From Amycolatopsis sp. 195334CR (GTDB lineage: Bacteria > Actinomycetota > Actinomycetes > Mycobacteriales > Pseudonocardiaceae), in NCBI RefSeq assembly GCF_017309385.1, contig NZ_JAFJMJ010000003.1, positions 1,302,001 through 1,366,000 of the forward strand: 64,000 nucleotides of DNA. Reading direction: 5' to 3'. A model generated the notes under the pieces. The model was not told where the DNA came from and did not search any database. It was given only the letters and a program-made list of their open reading frames with translations. The position numbers were made by a program, and so were the translations under genes. Shown in pieces: positions 1 through 8,546 of this stretch. Every line of letters starts with the position of its first letter. The first letter of the stretch is position 1.

Positions 1-558
1 CGAGTAGACCTCGATCACGCCGACGCTGGCCTGGTTGTCCGCGTTGCCCTCCAGCCAGGCGTTGAACTGGGCGGCGTCGGCGAAGCTCGCCCCCGGCTCG
101 GCCAGTCCCGCCTGTTCCATGTAGCGCAACACGTTGCCGACCGAGCCCGGTTCGCCGCCCGCGCCGGCGCTGTCGCGCACCGCGCAGGCCGCCAGTTCGG
201 CCGCCACCGGGGTGCCCCAGATCGCCGGCAGCACCGGACCGGCCGAGTACGGCTTGCCGCCGTAGCCGATCGCGGCCGCCTCGTCGGCGGCCTGGTACTC
301 GTCGGCGCACTGGCGCACCAGGTCGTTCACCTCCTGCATCACCGACAGCAGGGTGCGGACCGCGGAAACCTGCTGGTGCTGCAGGGCCGCACCGGCCGCC
401 GCGACGGCGTCACCGATGCCGGCGAAGGAGGCCGGGGGCACCTCGAGCCGTTCCAGGTCACCGACCGAGTTCACGCCGCGCATGATGATCCCGCCGACGT
501 TGCCCGCCGCCGATCGCATCGCCTCGGGCTCCGCCCGGAACTCCTGGCTGCCGCCCAT
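1..558 (-). CDS. Type VII secretion-associated EspC-like protein, partial (C-terminus off the left edge)
   Basis: The reading frame is open from an ATG at 558 to the left edge (186 codons), so the product is incomplete. It starts MGGSQEFRAEPEAMRSAAGN. The first 100 residues look like the helical EspC/WXG100-type substrate domain: Ala-rich amphipathic helices, a long second helix ending LVRQCADEYQAADEAAA, and Tyr-x-x-x-Asp/Glu-like spacing. About 75 more residues form a separate domain containing a GTPVAAELAACAVRDSAG stretch. It is divergent from eccC across a 142-bp spacer, so it is probably a substrate or partner of this ESX system. The family call is inferred from sequence style and context. 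The function of the C-terminal half is unknown. Confidence 0.65.
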   Translation of the reverse strand, partial: MGGSQEFRAEPEAMRSAAGNVGGIIMRGVNSVGDLERLEVPPASFAGIGDAVAAAGAALQHQQVSAVRTLLSVMQEVNDLVRQCADEYQAADEAAAIGYGGKPYSAGPVLPAIWGTPVAAELAACAVRDSAGAGGEPGSVGNVLRYMEQAGLAEPGASFADAAQFNAWLEGNADNQASVGVIEVYS

Positions 559-616
559 CACCCTCCCTTCCACCGGTCGCGGACCAGCGTAAGGACGGCC
601 GAGAAGGCCGACGGAC

Positions 617-676
617 GGCAAAAGTACCCACCGTGACCGCCTCACGAGTGGCCAAAATGAGCGGCAAAGTACCCAC
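617..676. promoter_or_regulatory. Direct repeat in the divergent ESX promoter region
   Basis: GGCAAAAGTACCCAC (617-631) and GGCAAAGTACCCAC (663-676) are near-identical direct repeats about 46 bp apart between the EspC-like gene and eccC. A related GTGGGTAC lies just after eccC at 4659-4666. They may be binding sites for a regulator of the ESX locus. No regulator gene is adjacent, so this is inference. Confidence 0.35.
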
Positions 677-700
677 ACGCACCAAGGGGAACGGCGTTTC

Positions 701-3700
701 ATGACCCTGGCCCGAGACCGGTTGCCACTATCGGGTGAGCAGCCGAGCGAGATCGTCCTGCAGTCGCCGCCGATGCTGCCCAAGGGCGGCAGCGGTGGCG
801 CGCTCCAACTGATGCTGTTCCTGCCCATGATGCTCGGCATGGGCGCCATGTCGTTCGTCTACATCGGACGCGACGGCGGCGCGATGACCTGGGTGTTCGG
901 CGCCCTGTTCATCACCGCGATGGGCGGCATGATCGTGATGTCGCTGGCGCGCGGCGGACAGCAGAAGAAGGCGCAGATCAACGAGGAGCGCCGCGACTAC
1001 CAGCGGTACCTCGCCGGGTTGCGCGGTCAGGTGCGCGACATCGCGGACAACCAGCGCTCGGCGATGATCTCGCTGCAGCCCGAGCCCGCCGACCTGTGGG
1101 CCTACGTGACCAGCGGCAGGCTGTGGGACCGGCGGCGCGCCGACGGCCACTTCGGCCAGGTGCGCGTGGGCACCGGCCCGCAGCGGCTGATGACCCCGCT
1201 CAAGGCTCCGCAGACGGTCCCGCTGGAGGACCTCGACCCGGTGTCCTCGACCAGCCTGCGCCACTTCATCCGCACTTACTCCACAGTGAACGGTCTGCCG
1301 GTGGCCATCTCGCTGCGGTCCTTCGCCACGGTTTCGCTGAGCGGACGCCGCGGCGAGGTGCTCGACCTGGCCAGGGCGGTGCTGGCCCAGCTGGCCACCT
1401 TCCACTCACCGAACGACCTGCGCATCGCGTTGTGCGTGGCCGAGGAGCGCCGTCCCGAATGGGACTGGCTCAAATGGCTGCCGCACACCGGATCCGCCAG
1501 CGGGACCGACGCGGCGGGCCCGGCGCGGCTGGTCGCGGACGACCTGGCCGGCCTGGTCGAGGCACTCGGCCAGGACCTCGGCGAGCGCGCGGCGTTCACC
1601 CGCGCGCCGGGGCACGGCCACGACCTGCCGCACATCGTGCTGGTGGTCGACGGCGGCGCTACGGAGGGTGACACCCGGCTGATGCCCTACGGCGGCAAGC
1701 ACGGCGTCACCGTGCTCGACGTGAGCTCCGAGGAACCCGGTGCCGTGCCCAACGACCGGACGCTGTGCCTGCACACCGACCGCACCCAGCTGGGCATGCT
1801 GGTCGGCGAGGGCAGCGAGCAGCAGCTCGGCTTCCTCGGCGTGCCGGACGGGCTGGACGCCGGTGCCGCCGAAGCGCTGGCCCGGCGGCTCACCCCGCTG
1901 CACCAGATCGGCACCGTGGTCACCGGCGACAACCCGATGTCGTCCACCTTCGGCCTGTCCGGCCTGCTCGGCATCGGCGACCCGCGTGACGTGGACACCG
2001 CGGTCACCTGGGCGGCCAGGGCCGCCCGCGACCGGCTGCGCGTCCCGCTCGGCGTCGACCCCGACGGGCGCCCGGTGGAGCTGGACCTCAAGGAGTCGGC
2101 CGAGGGCGGGATGGGCCCGCACGGCCTGGTCATCGGCGCCACCGGGTCCGGCAAGAGCGAGCTGCTGCGCACCCTGGTCACCGCGCTCGCGGTGACGCAC
2201 TCCTCGGAGCGGCTCAACCTGGCGCTGATCGACTTCAAGGGTGGCGCCACCTTCGCCGGGATGACCCACCTGCCGCACACCTGCGCGGTGATCACCAACC
2301 TGTCCGAGGAACTGATCCTGGTCGACCGCATGGCCGACGCGATCAACGGCGAGGTGATCCGGCGGCAGGAACTGCTGCGCGCGGCGGGCAACTACGCCTC
2401 GGCCCGCGACTACGAACGCGCGCGAGAGGCCGGGGCGAACCTGCGGCCGCTGCCCTCGCTACTGGTGATCATCGACGAGTTCAGCGAGCTGCTCTCGGCG
2501 CGCCCGGAGTTCATCGACCTGTTCGTCTCCATCGGACGGCTGGGCCGCAGCCTCGGCATCCACCTGCTGCTCGCCTCCCAGCGGCTGGAGGAAGGGCGCC
2601 TGCGCGGGCTCGACTCGCACCTGTCCTACCGGATCGGCCTGCGGACGTTCTCCGCCTCGGAAAGCCGGGCCGTGCTCGGTGTCGCCGACGCCTACCAGCT
2701 GCCACCGGTGCCCGGTTCGGCGTACCTCAAGGCGGACACCGATTCGCTGATCCGGCTCAAGGCCGCCTACGTCTCCGGCGAGCTGCCGCCCCGGCAGGTG
2801 GTGCGGGAGAAGGGCGCGCCCGCGCAGCACATCGTGCCGTTCACGCTGGGGCCGGTGAGCGCGCCGGTGCCGGTCGAGCCGGTGGACACCGTCGAAGTGG
2901 TGCACGAGGAACCCAGTACCGGTGAGACGGTCATCGACGCCATGCTCTCCCGGCTCGACGGCCCGGCCGCGCACCAGATCTGGCTGCCGCCGCTGGCCGA
3001 ACCGCCCACTCTGGACCAGCTGCTGCCGCCGCTCGGCGAGGACCCCGACCGGGGCCTGTGCCCGGTCGGCTGGGGCGGCAACGGACGGCTGACCGTGCCG
3101 GTGGCGCTGGTGGACAAGCCGATCGAGCAGCGGCGTGACCTGCTCTGGGCGGACTTCTCCGGGGCGGGCGGGCACGCGCTGGTGGTCGGTGCCCCGCAGA
3201 CCGGCAAGAGCACGCTGCTGCGGGCGATCGTCGGCGTGCTGGCGCTGACCCACACCCCGGCCGAAGCCCAGTTCTTCCTGCTGGACATGGGTGGTGGCGC
3301 GTTGTCCCCGGTCGCCGGGCTGCCGCACGTGTCCGGGTACGCCACCCGGCGCGACGCGCAGCGCTGCCGCCGCGTGGTCGCCGAGCTGACCACCCTGCTC
3401 GAACAGCGCGAGGAGTTCTTCTCCGCCAACGGGATCGAGTCGGCCGCGGAGTTCCGCAACCGCCGCGCGGAGTTCACCGAGAGCACCGACGGGCGCGAGT
3501 TCGGCGACGTGTTCCTGGTGGTCGACGACTGGGCCACGGTCCGCAAGGACTACGAGCAGCTGGAGGAGCAGATCACCGCGCTCGCCGCGCGCGGGCTCGG
3601 CTTCGGCATCCACGTGATCCTCTCGGCGAACACCTGGATGGGCGTGCGCGCGCAGCTGCGGGACGCCGTCGGCACGCGGTTCGAGCTGCGGCTCGGCGAT

Positions 3701-4654
3701 CCCGGCGACTCGCTGATCGACCGCAAGACGGCCCGCAACGTGCCCGCCGAGGCACCCGGGCGCGGCATCACCGCGGACAAGCTGCACTTCCTCGGCGGGC
3801 TCCCCCGCATCGACGGCGACCAGCGGGCGGGCACGATCGGCGTGGGCGCCACCGATCTGGTGCGCCGGATCAGCGAGTCGTGGCCCGGTGGCCCGGCGCC
3901 GCAGGTCCGCCTGCTGCCCGCCAGGATCGAACTGGCCGGCCTGCCACCGGCACCGCCGAAGAAGGTCACCCTCGGCGTCGCGGAGTCCACTTTGGAGCCC
4001 GTGCTGCTCGATTTCGGCGCGGATCCGCACTTCCTCGCGTTCGGCGACGTGGAATCGGGCAAGAGCGCGCTGCTGCGGGTGATCGGCCAGGGCATCATGT
4101 CGAGCTACCACGGCGACGACGCGGCGATCATCGTCGCCGACTACCGGCGTGGCCTGCTCGACGCGGTCACCGGGCGCCACCTGCTCGGGTACGCGGGCTC
4201 AGCGCCCGTGCTGGACGGGCTGATCAGCGAGGTGGTCCAGGCGATGCGCCTGCGGCTCCCGGGCCCGGACGTGACCGCTGAGCAGCTCCGCAACCGGTCC
4301 TGGTGGACCGGGCCCGAGCTGTTCGTGCTCGTCGACGACTACGAACTGGTGGCCACCGCGGGCAACAACCCGCTGCTGCCGCTGCTGGAGTTTCTGCCGC
4401 AGGCCCGTGACATCGGGCTGCACCTGGTGATCGCGCGCGGCAGCGGCGGCGCCGGGCGGGCCCTGTTCGAGCCGGTGCTGCAGCGGGTCCGCGAGCTCGG
4501 CTCGCCGGGGCTGGTGATGTCCGGGTCCAAGGACGAGGGACCGCTGATCGGGGACGTCAAGGCGGGCCCGCTACCGCCGGGACGAGGCACTTTGGTCAGC
4601 AGGCGGCTCGGCACCGGGCTGCTGCAGGTGGCCTGGACCCCGCCGGTGGACTGA
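701..4654 (+). CDS. eccC: Type VII secretion FtsK/SpoIIIE-type ATPase EccC (fused EccCa-EccCb)
   Basis: This is the membrane motor of the ESX secretion machine, which recruits WXG100 substrates. It has 1317 residues, the usual length for a one-piece EccC. The N-terminus has two hydrophobic segments at about residues 32-52 and 60-82. Three FtsK-like ATPase domains follow, each with an intact Walker A lysine: GATGSGKS near 479, GAPQTGKS near 830 and GDVESGKS near 1115. Walker B acidic residues are visible as IIDEF, VVDDW and LVDDY. The ATG at 701 follows an AAGGGG ribosome site. WXG100 genes are directly downstream. EccB, EccD and EccE are not in the window. Confidence 0.95.
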   Translation: MTLARDRLPLSGEQPSEIVLQSPPMLPKGGSGGALQLMLFLPMMLGMGAMSFVYIGRDGGAMTWVFGALFITAMGGMIVMSLARGGQQKKAQINEERRDYQRYLAGLRGQVRDIADNQRSAMISLQPEPADLWAYVTSGRLWDRRRADGHFGQVRVGTGPQRLMTPLKAPQTVPLEDLDPVSSTSLRHFIRTYSTVNGLPVAISLRSFATVSLSGRRGEVLDLARAVLAQLATFHSPNDLRIALCVAEERRPEWDWLKWLPHTGSASGTDAAGPARLVADDLAGLVEALGQDLGERAAFTRAPGHGHDLPHIVLVVDGGATEGDTRLMPYGGKHGVTVLDVSSEEPGAVPNDRTLCLHTDRTQLGMLVGEGSEQQLGFLGVPDGLDAGAAEALARRLTPLHQIGTVVTGDNPMSSTFGLSGLLGIGDPRDVDTAVTWAARAARDRLRVPLGVDPDGRPVELDLKESAEGGMGPHGLVIGATGSGKSELLRTLVTALAVTHSSERLNLALIDFKGGATFAGMTHLPHTCAVITNLSEELILVDRMADAINGEVIRRQELLRAAGNYASARDYERAREAGANLRPLPSLLVIIDEFSELLSARPEFIDLFVSIGRLGRSLGIHLLLASQRLEEGRLRGLDSHLSYRIGLRTFSASESRAVLGVADAYQLPPVPGSAYLKADTDSLIRLKAAYVSGELPPRQVVREKGAPAQHIVPFTLGPVSAPVPVEPVDTVEVVHEEPSTGETVIDAMLSRLDGPAAHQIWLPPLAEPPTLDQLLPPLGEDPDRGLCPVGWGGNGRLTVPVALVDKPIEQRRDLLWADFSGAGGHALVVGAPQTGKSTLLRAIVGVLALTHTPAEAQFFLLDMGGGALSPVAGLPHVSGYATRRDAQRCRRVVAELTTLLEQREEFFSANGIESAAEFRNRRAEFTESTDGREFGDVFLVVDDWATVRKDYEQLEEQITALAARGLGFGIHVILSANTWMGVRAQLRDAVGTRFELRLGDPGDSLIDRKTARNVPAEAPGRGITADKLHFLGGLPRIDGDQRAGTIGVGATDLVRRISESWPGGPAPQVRLLPARIELAGLPPAPPKKVTLGVAESTLEPVLLDFGADPHFLAFGDVESGKSALLRVIGQGIMSSYHGDDAAIIVADYRRGLLDAVTGRHLLGYAGSAPVLDGLISEVVQAMRLRLPGPDVTAEQLRNRSWWTGPELFVLVDDYELVATAGNNPLLPLLEFLPQARDIGLHLVIARGSGGAGRALFEPVLQRVRELGSPGLVMSGSKDEGPLIGDVKAGPLPPGRGTLVSRRLGTGLLQVAWTPPVD

Positions 4655-4699
4655 GTTCGTGGGTACAAGTACCGCCACCGCGACCGGCAGTTGTGCCGT

Positions 4700-4727
4700 T
4701 TGAACGTACTGCGGGCTTTTCTAGCGT
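4700..4727 (+). promoter_or_regulatory. Sigma-70-like promoter for the WXG100 operon
   Basis: TTGAAC at 4700-4705 and TAGCGT at 4722-4727 are separated by 16 bp, upstream of the WXG100 gene at 4812. The intervening leader carries a strong GAGAGGAGG ribosome site near 4793-4801. This suggests the secreted proteins are transcribed separately from, and probably more strongly than, eccC. Confidence 0.5.
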
Positions 4728-4811
4728 GTGATTCGCAACGAGCCGGAGGTTTTTCCCGCTCTGGCTCTCCCGGAGATCTTTTCCCGCGAGTTGAGAGGAG
4801 GTGGCCAGCCC

Positions 4812-5168
4812 GTGAGCAGTGCCGGCTACCAGAGTGATGCCGCGGCCATGACGCGTGCGGTCCAGGGGTTCGAGGAGACCGCTTCTGGCGCCAAGACCAC
4901 CATGGCCAGCTTGGAAGCGGAGCTGACCGAAACGCTGCGCAACTACAAGGGCGACCAGGCGGTGGCGTTCTGGGACCTGCAGCGCAGGCTGCAGGAGAAG
5001 ATGCAGCTCGCCGTCCGCGAGCTGGACACCATGTCCAGCCTGGTCAACCAGAGCTTCCACAACTACGGCAGCGGTGACGCCGAGGTGGCCTCGTCGCTGC
5101 ACAGCGTCTCCAGCCTCGCCTCCGACGCCGGTGGCTCCGTGCTCGGCCGCCTGTCCGGCGCGAACTGA
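4812..5168 (+). CDS. WXG100 family type VII secretion protein (ESAT-6-like, first of pair)
   Basis: A 118-residue helical-hairpin protein, starting MSSAGYQSDAAAMTRAVQGF. It has the size and heptad character of EsxA/EsxB-type substrates, but the central W-x-G is not evident: the turn region reads NYKGDQAVAFWDLQRR, with Trp after the turn. The GTG at 4812 is chosen because GAGAGGAGG lies 11 bases upstream; a longer in-frame extension to 4728 lacks a ribosome site. It probably forms a heterodimer with the next product, 18 bp downstream, and is exported by EccC. Confidence 0.8.
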   Translation: MSSAGYQSDAAAMTRAVQGFEETASGAKTTMASLEAELTETLRNYKGDQAVAFWDLQRRLQEKMQLAVRELDTMSSLVNQSFHNYGSGDAEVASSLHSVSSLASDAGGSVLGRLSGAN

Positions 5169-5186
5169 CCCAGAGGGGAATCCGAC

Positions 5187-5489
5187 ATGGCCGACATGGT
5201 CGAAGTCAATTTCAACGCACTGCAGTTCAGCTCCGCCTCGCTGGCGGAGAAGGCCAAGACGCTGACCGGTCAGCTGGAGACGCTGCAGCAGAACCTGCAG
5301 CCGATCAAGGCCACCTGGTACGCCTCGGGCAGCTCGGCCGGTCAGGCCGCGGAAGCCGCCGAGACCCGGCTCCGCCAGGCCACCGCCGACATCGTCGCGA
5401 TCATCGCGCAGTTCGGCGGCAAGGTGGGCGAGGCGCACGACACGCAGTACGCGCTGGAGAACCGGAACACCAACTACTTCGCCGTGTGA
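5187..5489 (+). CDS. WXG100 family type VII secretion target (second of pair)
   Basis: A 100-residue protein, exactly the WXG100 length. It starts MADMVEVNFNALQFSSASLA. The turn carries TWYASGSSAG, a W-x-x-S/G variant of the W-x-G signature, and the second helix is Ala/Gln/Glu rich (AAEAAETRLRQATADIVAII). The C-terminal helix EAHDTQYALENRN resembles the Y-x-x-x-D/E secretion signal. A ribosome site, AGAGGGGAA, precedes the ATG. The paired arrangement with the preceding gene is typical of ESX substrate dimers. Confidence 0.85.
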   Translation: MADMVEVNFNALQFSSASLAEKAKTLTGQLETLQQNLQPIKATWYASGSSAGQAAEAAETRLRQATADIVAIIAQFGGKVGEAHDTQYALENRNTNYFAV

Positions 5490-5592
5490 CCGGCGGAGTA
5501 TCCCGGATGGCCGGTGCGAGCCAACCCCCCACTCGCACCGGCCTTCCGGCCTGCCGTCCCTGAGGTGAGAGAAGGAGAACGAGGGAGTCGGG

Positions 5593-5982
5593 ATGCAAGA
5601 CCGGTCGTACTACGTTCACCTGGAGTCCTTGAAGGACTTCGCCAGGGAGCTGGAGATCCAGCTCGAGTGCATGACCAAGCCGAACGACTTCCTGCTCACC
5701 CTCGGCGGTGAGCCGTTGCGGTTCGGGGAGTTCGGCGAAGCGAGTTCGCTGGCCGAGGCGCACCACGCCGCGGTCGCCGAGATGCAGGGCCTGCTCGACC
5801 AGGTCAAGGGCGCGATCACCTTCGCACAGGACGTCACCCACACCGTGGCCGAGGGTTACCAGCAGGCTGACCAGAACGTGGCCACCGATCTGCACGTGAC
5901 CGCGGGCAACGTGATCGGCGGCATCGTGTCCGGGCTGGGGAACCTGCTCGGCGGCGGGGACGGCAAGGGGGCCAAGGGATGA
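5593..5982 (+). CDS. EspC-size type VII secretion-associated protein
   Basis: A 129-residue mostly helical protein, starting MQDRSYYVHLESLKDFAREL. The body is amphipathic helix (residues 10-95), and the tail is Gly-rich with a short hydrophobic GNVIGGIVSGLGNLLGGG stretch. A long purine-rich leader with AGAAGGAGAA precedes the ATG. Its stop overlaps the next start (ATGA), so it is translationally coupled to the PPE-like gene, and the two probably act as a secreted pair. The EspC-like assignment comes from length, helix content and position; no catalytic motif is present. Confidence 0.65.
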   Translation: MQDRSYYVHLESLKDFARELEIQLECMTKPNDFLLTLGGEPLRFGEFGEASSLAEAHHAAVAEMQGLLDQVKGAITFAQDVTHTVAEGYQQADQNVATDLHVTAGNVIGGIVSGLGNLLGGGDGKGAKG

Positions 5983-7277
5983 CCGCGCACACCAACTTCG
6001 GCTCGTTCAGCCACCAGCAGCTGTACGCGATGCTGCACGCCGGTGACGCCGGCAGCGCCCGCGCGGCGGCGGAGAAGTGGCGGGCGGCCGGGTTCGGCCT
6101 GTTCGAGCAGGCCGACAACCTGATGTCGCAGCTCACCGAGTTCGACGGCCACTGGACCGGTGGTGCGGCGGACAAGTACAAGATCATGATCGACGACCTG
6201 GTCGGCGGCATCCGCAAGGTGGGCCAGACCGCGGTCTCCATGCGGCACCTGCTGGAGGACGCGGCCGACGAGCTGGACACCGCGAAGGCCGAGATGCCGC
6301 CGCCGGTGAACGTGCCGGAGGTGTCGCCGGCGGACCTGTCGCTGGCGGTGAACCCGCCGTTGCTGCCCGCGGACGCCTCGCCGGAGCTGATGCAGGCGGC
6401 GGCGCAACGCCGGGCCACCGCGATCGGCAACGTCGAAGCCCAGCAGCAGGCGTCGAACGCGGCGAACGCCGCGCACAGCAAGGCGATCCAGGTGATGACG
6501 AACCTCGCGGGCGACTACACCGCCGCCGAGGAGTCCATTCCCGCGTCGCCGAACGCCGCCGCCCCGCCCGTGCTCCCGCCGGGCTCCCCCGGGGGCGGCT
6601 CCAGTGGTGGCGGGGCGCCGGTGGCACCGCCGCCCGGTGGGGTTTCGGTGGTGCCCGGCGCGCCCCCGACCCTGCCCGGTGACGGCACGCAGCCGATGCC
6701 GATGCCGACCGACCAGGGCAAGCCGTCGAGCCCGTTGTTCGGCAACATGTTCACCGCCGGGCTGGCCGCGGCTTCGGCGGCCGCGTTCGGCCGGTTCGGG
6801 TCGATCATGCCGAAGGTGCCGCCGTGGGCCGGTGGCAAGAAAGAGGGCGAGGAGAAGCCGCCCGGTGAAGGCACCGGCAAGCTCGGTGACGGGTTCGGCG
6901 GTGGCGGTACCGGTGGTGGTGGCGGCGGGGTCCCGATCGGTGGTGGCAGCGTCGGCGGTCTCGGCGGTGGCGGGATCGGCGGTGTGGACGTCGGCGGGGT
7001 CGGTGACGGCGCGGCCGCGGCCCCCGGCATGGCCGGTTCCGGTAGTGCGGCCCCTGGGCTGTCCGGGTTGGCCGGTGGCGCGGCGGGTGCGGCCGGTGCC
7101 GCCGCGGCCAAGGGCATGATGCCGATGATGCCGTTCATGCCGATGGGCATGGGTGCCGGTGACATGGGGTCCGGCAGGCGGATCCCGCCGTGGCTGGTGG
7201 AAACCGAGGACGTGTGGGGGGAATCCTCGGTGGTGGCGCCGTCGGTGATCGGCGAGGAGCCGGACGCGCAGCGCTGA
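5979..7277 (+). CDS. PPE-like type VII secretion substrate with Gly/Pro-rich tail
   Basis: A 432-residue protein. Residues 1-180 are a long helical domain with HWTGGAAD near residue 60, a W-x-G turn as in WXG100/PPE proteins. From about residue 190 the chain becomes low-complexity: Pro/Gly/Ser stretches, then Gly-Gly-Thr/Val repeats, Ala-rich segments and a Met/Pro-rich section (MMPMMPFMPMGM). It ends with a charged tail, ETEDVWGESS. It overlaps the preceding gene by four bases. It is probably exported to the cell surface by this ESX system. A definite PPE family call would need a profile search. Confidence 0.7.
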   Translation: MTAHTNFGSFSHQQLYAMLHAGDAGSARAAAEKWRAAGFGLFEQADNLMSQLTEFDGHWTGGAADKYKIMIDDLVGGIRKVGQTAVSMRHLLEDAADELDTAKAEMPPPVNVPEVSPADLSLAVNPPLLPADASPELMQAAAQRRATAIGNVEAQQQASNAANAAHSKAIQVMTNLAGDYTAAEESIPASPNAAAPPVLPPGSPGGGSSGGGAPVAPPPGGVSVVPGAPPTLPGDGTQPMPMPTDQGKPSSPLFGNMFTAGLAAASAAAFGRFGSIMPKVPPWAGGKKEGEEKPPGEGTGKLGDGFGGGGTGGGGGGVPIGGGSVGGLGGGGIGGVDVGGVGDGAAAAPGMAGSGSAAPGLSGLAGGAAGAAGAAAAKGMMPMMPFMPMGMGAGDMGSGRRIPPWLVETEDVWGESSVVAPSVIGEEPDAQR

Positions 7278-7284
7278 GCGGCGG

Positions 7285-7290
7285 TACGGT
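7285..7290 (+). promoter_or_regulatory. Leaderless-type -10 box (TACGGT) for the RibD reductase gene
   Basis: TACGGT ends six bases before the GTG at 7297, so transcription would begin at or next to the start codon. No Shine-Dalgarno sequence is present. Confidence 0.5.
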
Positions 7291-7296
7291 GGCCTG

Positions 7297-7959
7297 GTGC
7301 CCAGGCCATACGTACTGCTGTCGGTAGCCGCCTCGCTCGACGGGTGCATCGACGACACCAGCGCCACCCGGCTCGTGCTGTCCGATGAGGACGACTTCGA
7401 CCGGGTGGACGCCGAGCGGGCGGCTGCCGACGCGATCCTGGTCGGCGCGGGCACGATCCGCGCCGACAACCCGCGCCTGCTGGTGCGGTCCCCTTCGCGG
7501 CAGGCCGAGCGGGTCGCCGCGGGCAAGCCGTATTCCCCGGCGAAGGTGACTTTCACCCGCACCGGTTCGCTGGATCCCTCTTCGCAGTTCTTCACCGCCG
7601 GCGATGTGCCGAAGCTCGTCTACGCGCCTTCTTCGGTGGCGTCCTCACTCGCACTGGGCCCGGCGGCAACGGTCATCGGGGCCTCCTCGGTGCACGACGC
7701 ATTGGCGGATATGCATTCCCGCGGCATTTCCCGGCTGATGGTCGAAGGCGGCGGGCACATCCACACGCAGTTCCTGGCGGCCGACGTGGTGGACGAGATC
7801 CATCTGGTCTACGCGCCCTTTTTCATCGGCTCGGCTTCGGCGCCGCGTTTTGTGCATCCCGCTTCTTTTCCGCAGTCGCCCGCCCGGCCCATGTCCTTGG
7901 TGGAAGCCCGGCAGACCGGCGATTTGGTCCTGCTGAAATACCGGGTTCACCATGGATGA
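7297..7959 (+). CDS. RibD C-terminal-type reductase (dihydrofolate reductase fold), stand-alone
   Basis: A 220-residue protein matching the reductase half of RibD. It opens with RPYVLLSVAASLDGCID (the substrate-binding S-x-DG segment), followed by RAAADAILVGAGTIRADNPRLLVR and then RLMVEGGGHIHTQFLAADVVDEIHL, the NADPH-binding E-G-G-G motif. In riboflavin synthesis this domain reduces the ribose of the deaminated pyrimidine intermediate. There is no deaminase domain in the chain. The separate deaminase starts inside this gene's last codons (8-bp overlap), so the two halves of RibD are split and in reverse order. It may instead serve a paralogous pterin or deazapurine pathway. Confidence 0.8.
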   Translation: MPRPYVLLSVAASLDGCIDDTSATRLVLSDEDDFDRVDAERAAADAILVGAGTIRADNPRLLVRSPSRQAERVAAGKPYSPAKVTFTRTGSLDPSSQFFTAGDVPKLVYAPSSVASSLALGPAATVIGASSVHDALADMHSRGISRLMVEGGGHIHTQFLAADVVDEIHLVYAPFFIGSASAPRFVHPASFPQSPARPMSLVEARQTGDLVLLKYRVHHG

Positions 7960-8380
7960 TCGCGCACTGCTCTCCGACGCCATCGCCCTCGGCGACAAGT
8001 GCCCGCCGTCGACCACTTTCCGCGTGGGCGCGGTGATCGTCGACGCGGACGGCGCGGTCCTGTCCACCGGCTACTCCGGTGAAACCGACCCGCACGACCA
8101 CGCGGAAGAGGCGGCGCTGGCGAAGCTGGGTTTCCCCCAGCTCCCTGGGGCCACGATGTACACGTCGCTGGAGCCGTGCAGCAGCCGCGCCTCGCGGCCG
8201 CGTTCCTGCACCGCGCTGATCCTCGCGTCGGGCATCCCCCGCGTCGTCTTCGCCTGGCGGGAACCCGCCGTCTTCGTCGACTGCGTCGGCGCCGAAACCC
8301 TGACCGCGGCGGGGGTCACCGTCGTGGAGCTCCCGGAGTTGGCGCCCGCGGTCCGCGCCACCAACGCCCACCTGCTCTGA
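7952..8380 (+). CDS. Riboflavin/cytidine-type deaminase (RibD N-terminal-like), stand-alone
   Basis: A 142-residue zinc deaminase. The zinc and catalytic motifs are intact: DPHDHAEEAAL (H-A-E) and TSLEPCSSRASRPRSC (P-C then C after eleven residues), the spacing typical of RibD-type deaminases. It would deaminate the pyrimidine intermediate that the upstream reductase then reduces, or the equivalent in a related pathway. The ATG overlaps the end of the reductase gene, so both are made together. No other riboflavin gene is adjacent. Confidence 0.8.
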   Translation: MDDRALLSDAIALGDKCPPSTTFRVGAVIVDADGAVLSTGYSGETDPHDHAEEAALAKLGFPQLPGATMYTSLEPCSSRASRPRSCTALILASGIPRVVFAWREPAVFVDCVGAETLTAAGVTVVELPELAPAVRATNAHLL

Positions 8381-8386
8381 CCCTGG

Positions 8387-8480
8387 GTCGCGACACACAC
8401 GCCCAGCCGGACTCCGCCGTCGCGACACACGCCCAGCCGGGCTCCGCCGTCGCGACACGCGCCCGACCGGGCTCCGCGCC
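8387..8480. repeat. Three tandem 30-32-bp repeats
   Basis: GTCGCGACACACGCCCAGCC-type units lie head to tail at 8387-8418, 8419-8448 and 8449-8480, each ending in a GGCTCCGCC-like segment. They fill the gap between the deaminase stop and the palindrome at 8490. No gene frame here looks real. Confidence 0.75.
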
Positions 8481-8489
8481 TCGGCGCAT

Positions 8490-8542
8490 GCTGTGAATGT
8501 GGCTTTCACAGCCGATTCCGCTGTGAAAGCCACATTCACAGC
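8490..8542. repeat. Convergent-intergenic palindrome, family 1, copy 1
   Basis: Perfect 23-bp arms (8490-8512 and 8520-8542) with a 7-nt loop. Each arm is itself an interrupted palindrome (GCTGTGAA / TTCACAGC). It lies between the stops of the deaminase (+) and mycP (-). There is no T-tract, so if it ends transcription it is not a classical intrinsic terminator. Confidence 0.9.
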
Positions 8543-8546
8543 ACGC

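Noticed and set aside
8491..8545. Short peptides VNVAFTA...AVKATFTA as small genes at the palindromes
   Set aside because: The same peptide appears on both strands because the DNA is palindromic; no start signals are associated. Treated as repeats.
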